Source of the DNA: Bacteroidia bacterium
Lineage (GTDB): Bacteria; Bacteroidota; Bacteroidia; Flavobacteriales; Flavobacteriaceae
DNA: 64,000 nucleotides
Direction: 5' to 3'
NCBI GenBank assembly: GCA_030432635.1
Contig: JAUIMB010000003.1
Coordinates: 270,825-334,824, forward strand
Below are positions 63,001-64,000 of this stretch, piece after piece (position 1 is the stretch's first letter; each line of letters starts with the position of its first letter). The notes under the pieces are model-generated. The model was not told the origin of the DNA. It saw only the letters and a list, made by a program, of their open reading frames with translations, and did no database searches. Both the position numbers and the translations under genes were made by a program.

Positions 63001-64000
63001 ATAATGAACAAGGCGCTACGGCAACTGATAATTATGATGGGAACCTGACATCAAGTATTGTGATTTCTGGAACTGTTAATACCAATTCAGCAGGAACATA
63101 TGTTGTTAATTATAACGTTAGTGACAGCTCTGGTAATGCAGCCACTCAGGTTACTAGAACTGTGGTGGTTTCTAATGTGTCCTCAGAATGTTCAGGAGGC
63201 ATTACGTCCTACCCTTACACTGAAGGGTTTGAGAACACTCTAGGCGCCTGGTCGCAATCAAGTGCTGACGATATCGATTGGACGGTTGATGCCAATGGCA
63301 CGCCTTCGAGCAATACAGGGCCAGCAAGTGCATCGCAAGGGACCTACTATGTTTATGTTGAAGCCTCAGGTGATGGGACAGGCTATCCAAACAAGCAGGC
63401 CATATTGAATTCACCGTGTTTTGATCTTTCAGCGCTGTCTGGAGCGAGTTTCAGTTTTGACTATCATCAGTATGGAGCAAGCGACATGGGAAGTATCGAT
63501 TTGGAAGCAAGTGACGACAATGGTAGCAGTTGGACCTCAGTTTGGAACAGTACGGGCAACCAAGGAAATGTTTGGTTGTCGGCAAATGTGGATCTTTCCT
63601 CATATGTTGGTGGAAGTGTGCAGTTGCGCTTTAACAGAATAACAGGAAGCACATGGCAAGCCGATATTGCTATAGACAACATCAACCTATCGGAAGGGGG
63701 AAGTACAGGTGGAAACGGTTGTTCGGGAGGCATTACGTCCTACCCTTACACTGAAGGTTTCGAGAACACTCTAGGCGCTTGGTCGCAATCAAGTGCTGAC
63801 GATATCGATTGGACGGTTGATGCCAATGGCACGCCATCGAGCAGTACAGGTCCAGCAAGTGCATCACAAGGCTCCTACTATGTTTATGTTGAAGCCTCAG
63901 GTGATGGGACAGGCTATCCAAACAAGCAGGCCATATTGAATTCACCGTGTTTTGATCTTTCAGCGCTGTCTGGAGCGAGTTTCAGTTTTGACTATCATCA
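60048..64000 (+). CDS. Reprolysin-like T9SS-type metalloprotease, N-terminal part (runs off window)
   Basis: At least 1317 residues, open to the window edge. Signal peptide (MKIKLLLLVAMLSSSFVFGQ); propeptide to about 200; M12B-like catalytic domain with HELGHQFGGNH (335-345) and MGY Met-turn; Ig-like domains; fibronectin III at about 640-730; a GEVED domain (FTYGEVEDY near 870); two DUF5011-like Ig domains (DTYNELGATATDN, DTYNEQGATATDN); then MAM-type modules. The first MAM unit ends at 63719 and the second continues past the edge. A T9SS domain is expected beyond it. Probably degrades host or detrital protein, with MAM modules for adhesion. Confidence 0.9.
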   Translation, partial: MKIKLLLLVAMLSSSFVFGQSNTLWTKQAYRANIAVKASKQNLPKTQTYSLNMTALRQSLENAPKRKSLNNGTSNVVLAFPNDQGIFENFRIAEASTMSPELQERYPNIRSYVGQGIDDPSAVIRFSVSPLGFQSMRLSANQSATFIEAYSQDLTQYTAYKRADRIDYNDDFECTVTDQVNQQLDSGATQRNADDGILRTYRLAVSTTGEYTAYHGGTKALALAAINQTMTRVNGIFENDFNVTMVLISNNDDVIYTNSSTDPYSNGSYNSQLQSTLTSVIGESNYDVGHLFARASNNGNAGCIGCVCVNGQKGSAFTSRTDPEGDPFDVDYVAHELGHQFGGNHTWTFNGNEGTNAQMEPGSGSTIMGYAGITGATDVQSNSDPYFHARSIEQITNYIKSRSCQTNTNTGNAVPTVNAGANYTIPRGTAFVLEGSANDADSGDVLTYCWEQYDENNASTTYPSVNATSGVAFRSYNPTTDNKRYFPRLSTIKSGATSWQWEAVPNVARSLNFRLTVRDNRAGGATNNSDDMIVTVNGTAGPFVVNSPNTNVTWNAGTTQTVTWNVAGTTGNGVNATNVDIFLSTDGGDTYPIALASGVPNDGSHDIVVPNNQGSQNRVMVRGSNNIFFDISNSNFTIAGQVVCNANVPTGLAASNVSTTSATLSWNAVPGATYDLRYRQVGTSTWTTSAVTGISSNVSGLSALTQYEAQVRSKCSGGSNSVYSTSVNFTTTDVQLNYCDSASTNVNDEYIGRVQLNTIDNSSGAQFYSNFTSISTNLTKGAQYTITVTPTWTGTVYSEGYAVWIDYNRDGDFTDAGEQVWSQAATQNTPVSGSFTIPAGAVENSTRMRVSMKYNDTPDPCETFTYGEVEDYTVIIEGSGPDTVAPVISLNGASTINLNPGDTYNELGATATDNVDGDISGSIVIGGDTVNTNALGTYVITYNVSDAAGNDAVEVTRTVVVTDTTAPIITLIGASTINLNVGDTYNEQGATATDNYDGNLTSSIVISGTVNTNSAGTYVVNYNVSDSSGNAATQVTRTVVVSNVSSECSGGITSYPYTEGFENTLGAWSQSSADDIDWTVDANGTPSSNTGPASASQGTYYVYVEASGDGTGYPNKQAILNSPCFDLSALSGASFSFDYHQYGASDMGSIDLEASDDNGSSWTSVWNSTGNQGNVWLSANVDLSSYVGGSVQLRFNRITGSTWQADIAIDNINLSEGGSTGGNGCSGGITSYPYTEGFENTLGAWSQSSADDIDWTVDANGTPSSSTGPASASQGSYYVYVEASGDGTGYPNKQAILNSPCFDLSALSGASFSFDYH
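63189..64000 (+). repeat. Tandem 531-bp in-frame repeat encoding MAM-type modules
   Basis: Unit 1 is 63189-63719 and unit 2 starts at 63720; period 531 nt, or 177 codons. Over the 281 visible bases of unit 2 I count about ten differences by eye, most of them silent. Modules begin with Cys and SYPYTEGFENTLGAWSQ and end in INLSEG-like residues. The high identity indicates recent duplication or gene conversion. Confidence 0.9.

Noticed and set aside
63189..64000. Possible CRISPR-like repeat because of the repeated DNA
   Set aside because: The period is 531 nt, in frame, with no short spacers; it is a protein-module duplication.

Overview
The window looks like the chromosome of a member of the Flavobacteriaceae (Bacteroidota), probably marine. 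It is AT-rich. Its promoters resemble the Bacteroidota TTTG-N19-TAnnTTTG type, the best case being upstream of the OmpA gene at 41162-41192. Several cargo proteins end in type IX secretion (T9SS) sorting domains, and the gliding-motility lipoprotein gene gldH, a Cys-rich RicT and a 632-residue PurF are present. Genus cannot be fixed from the sequence alone. I see no prophage, insertion sequence, CRISPR array or rRNA operon.

Layout. 1-5.6 kb: the end of riboflavin synthase, a tiny proline-rich cell-surface protein, a beta-propeller LytS-type histidine kinase with its LytTR regulator, and an SH3b protein. 5.9-9.6 kb: a CAU tRNA, methylmalonyl-CoA epimerase, rbfA, a FtsX/LolC-type permease, a GreA-like protein and a lone ABC ATPase. 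9.7-19.2 kb: an accessory secretion region with a prolyl oligopeptidase, two related FG-GAP/ASPIC-UnbV T9SS proteins, and a cadherin-like/di-CxxCH lipoprotein that heads the operon of the larger one. 19.4-35 kb: housekeeping genes (asd, mscL, alr, tdk, rsmI, a uracil-DNA glycosylase-like gene, an M28 peptidase, OsmC, recJ, MFS, lpxH, queD, MATE, GNAT), including two very short membrane proteins of 32 and 49 residues. 35-46 kb: a universal stress protein, tRNA-Ala, an AddAB-type helicase-nuclease pair whose halves are separated by ompA and kbl, and superoxide dismutase. 46.3-46.8 kb: a gene-free stretch holding two near-identical units that look like small RNA genes. 46.8-58 kb: purF, a PfkB kinase, RNase H1, a secreted M23 peptidase, ricT-gldH-PBP1A, and a two-subunit CoA transferase. 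58-64 kb: a fused oligopeptide-type ABC ATPase and the first 1.3 kb-plus of a very large reprolysin-like T9SS metalloprotease that runs off the window and carries a freshly duplicated 531-bp MAM-type repeat.

Themes. Secretion and surface biology dominate the accessory content: four T9SS-type cargos, several lipoproteins and an OmpA protein with calcium-binding repeats. DNA repair and recombination is the second theme (AddA, AddB, RecJ, UDG, RNase H1). The most unusual signals are non-coding: a paired intergenic element at 46.45-46.74 kb with a degenerate third relative at 58.02 kb. Each paired unit has a promoter-like box, a 45-nt constant head and a terminator hairpin that differs in sequence but keeps its shape.
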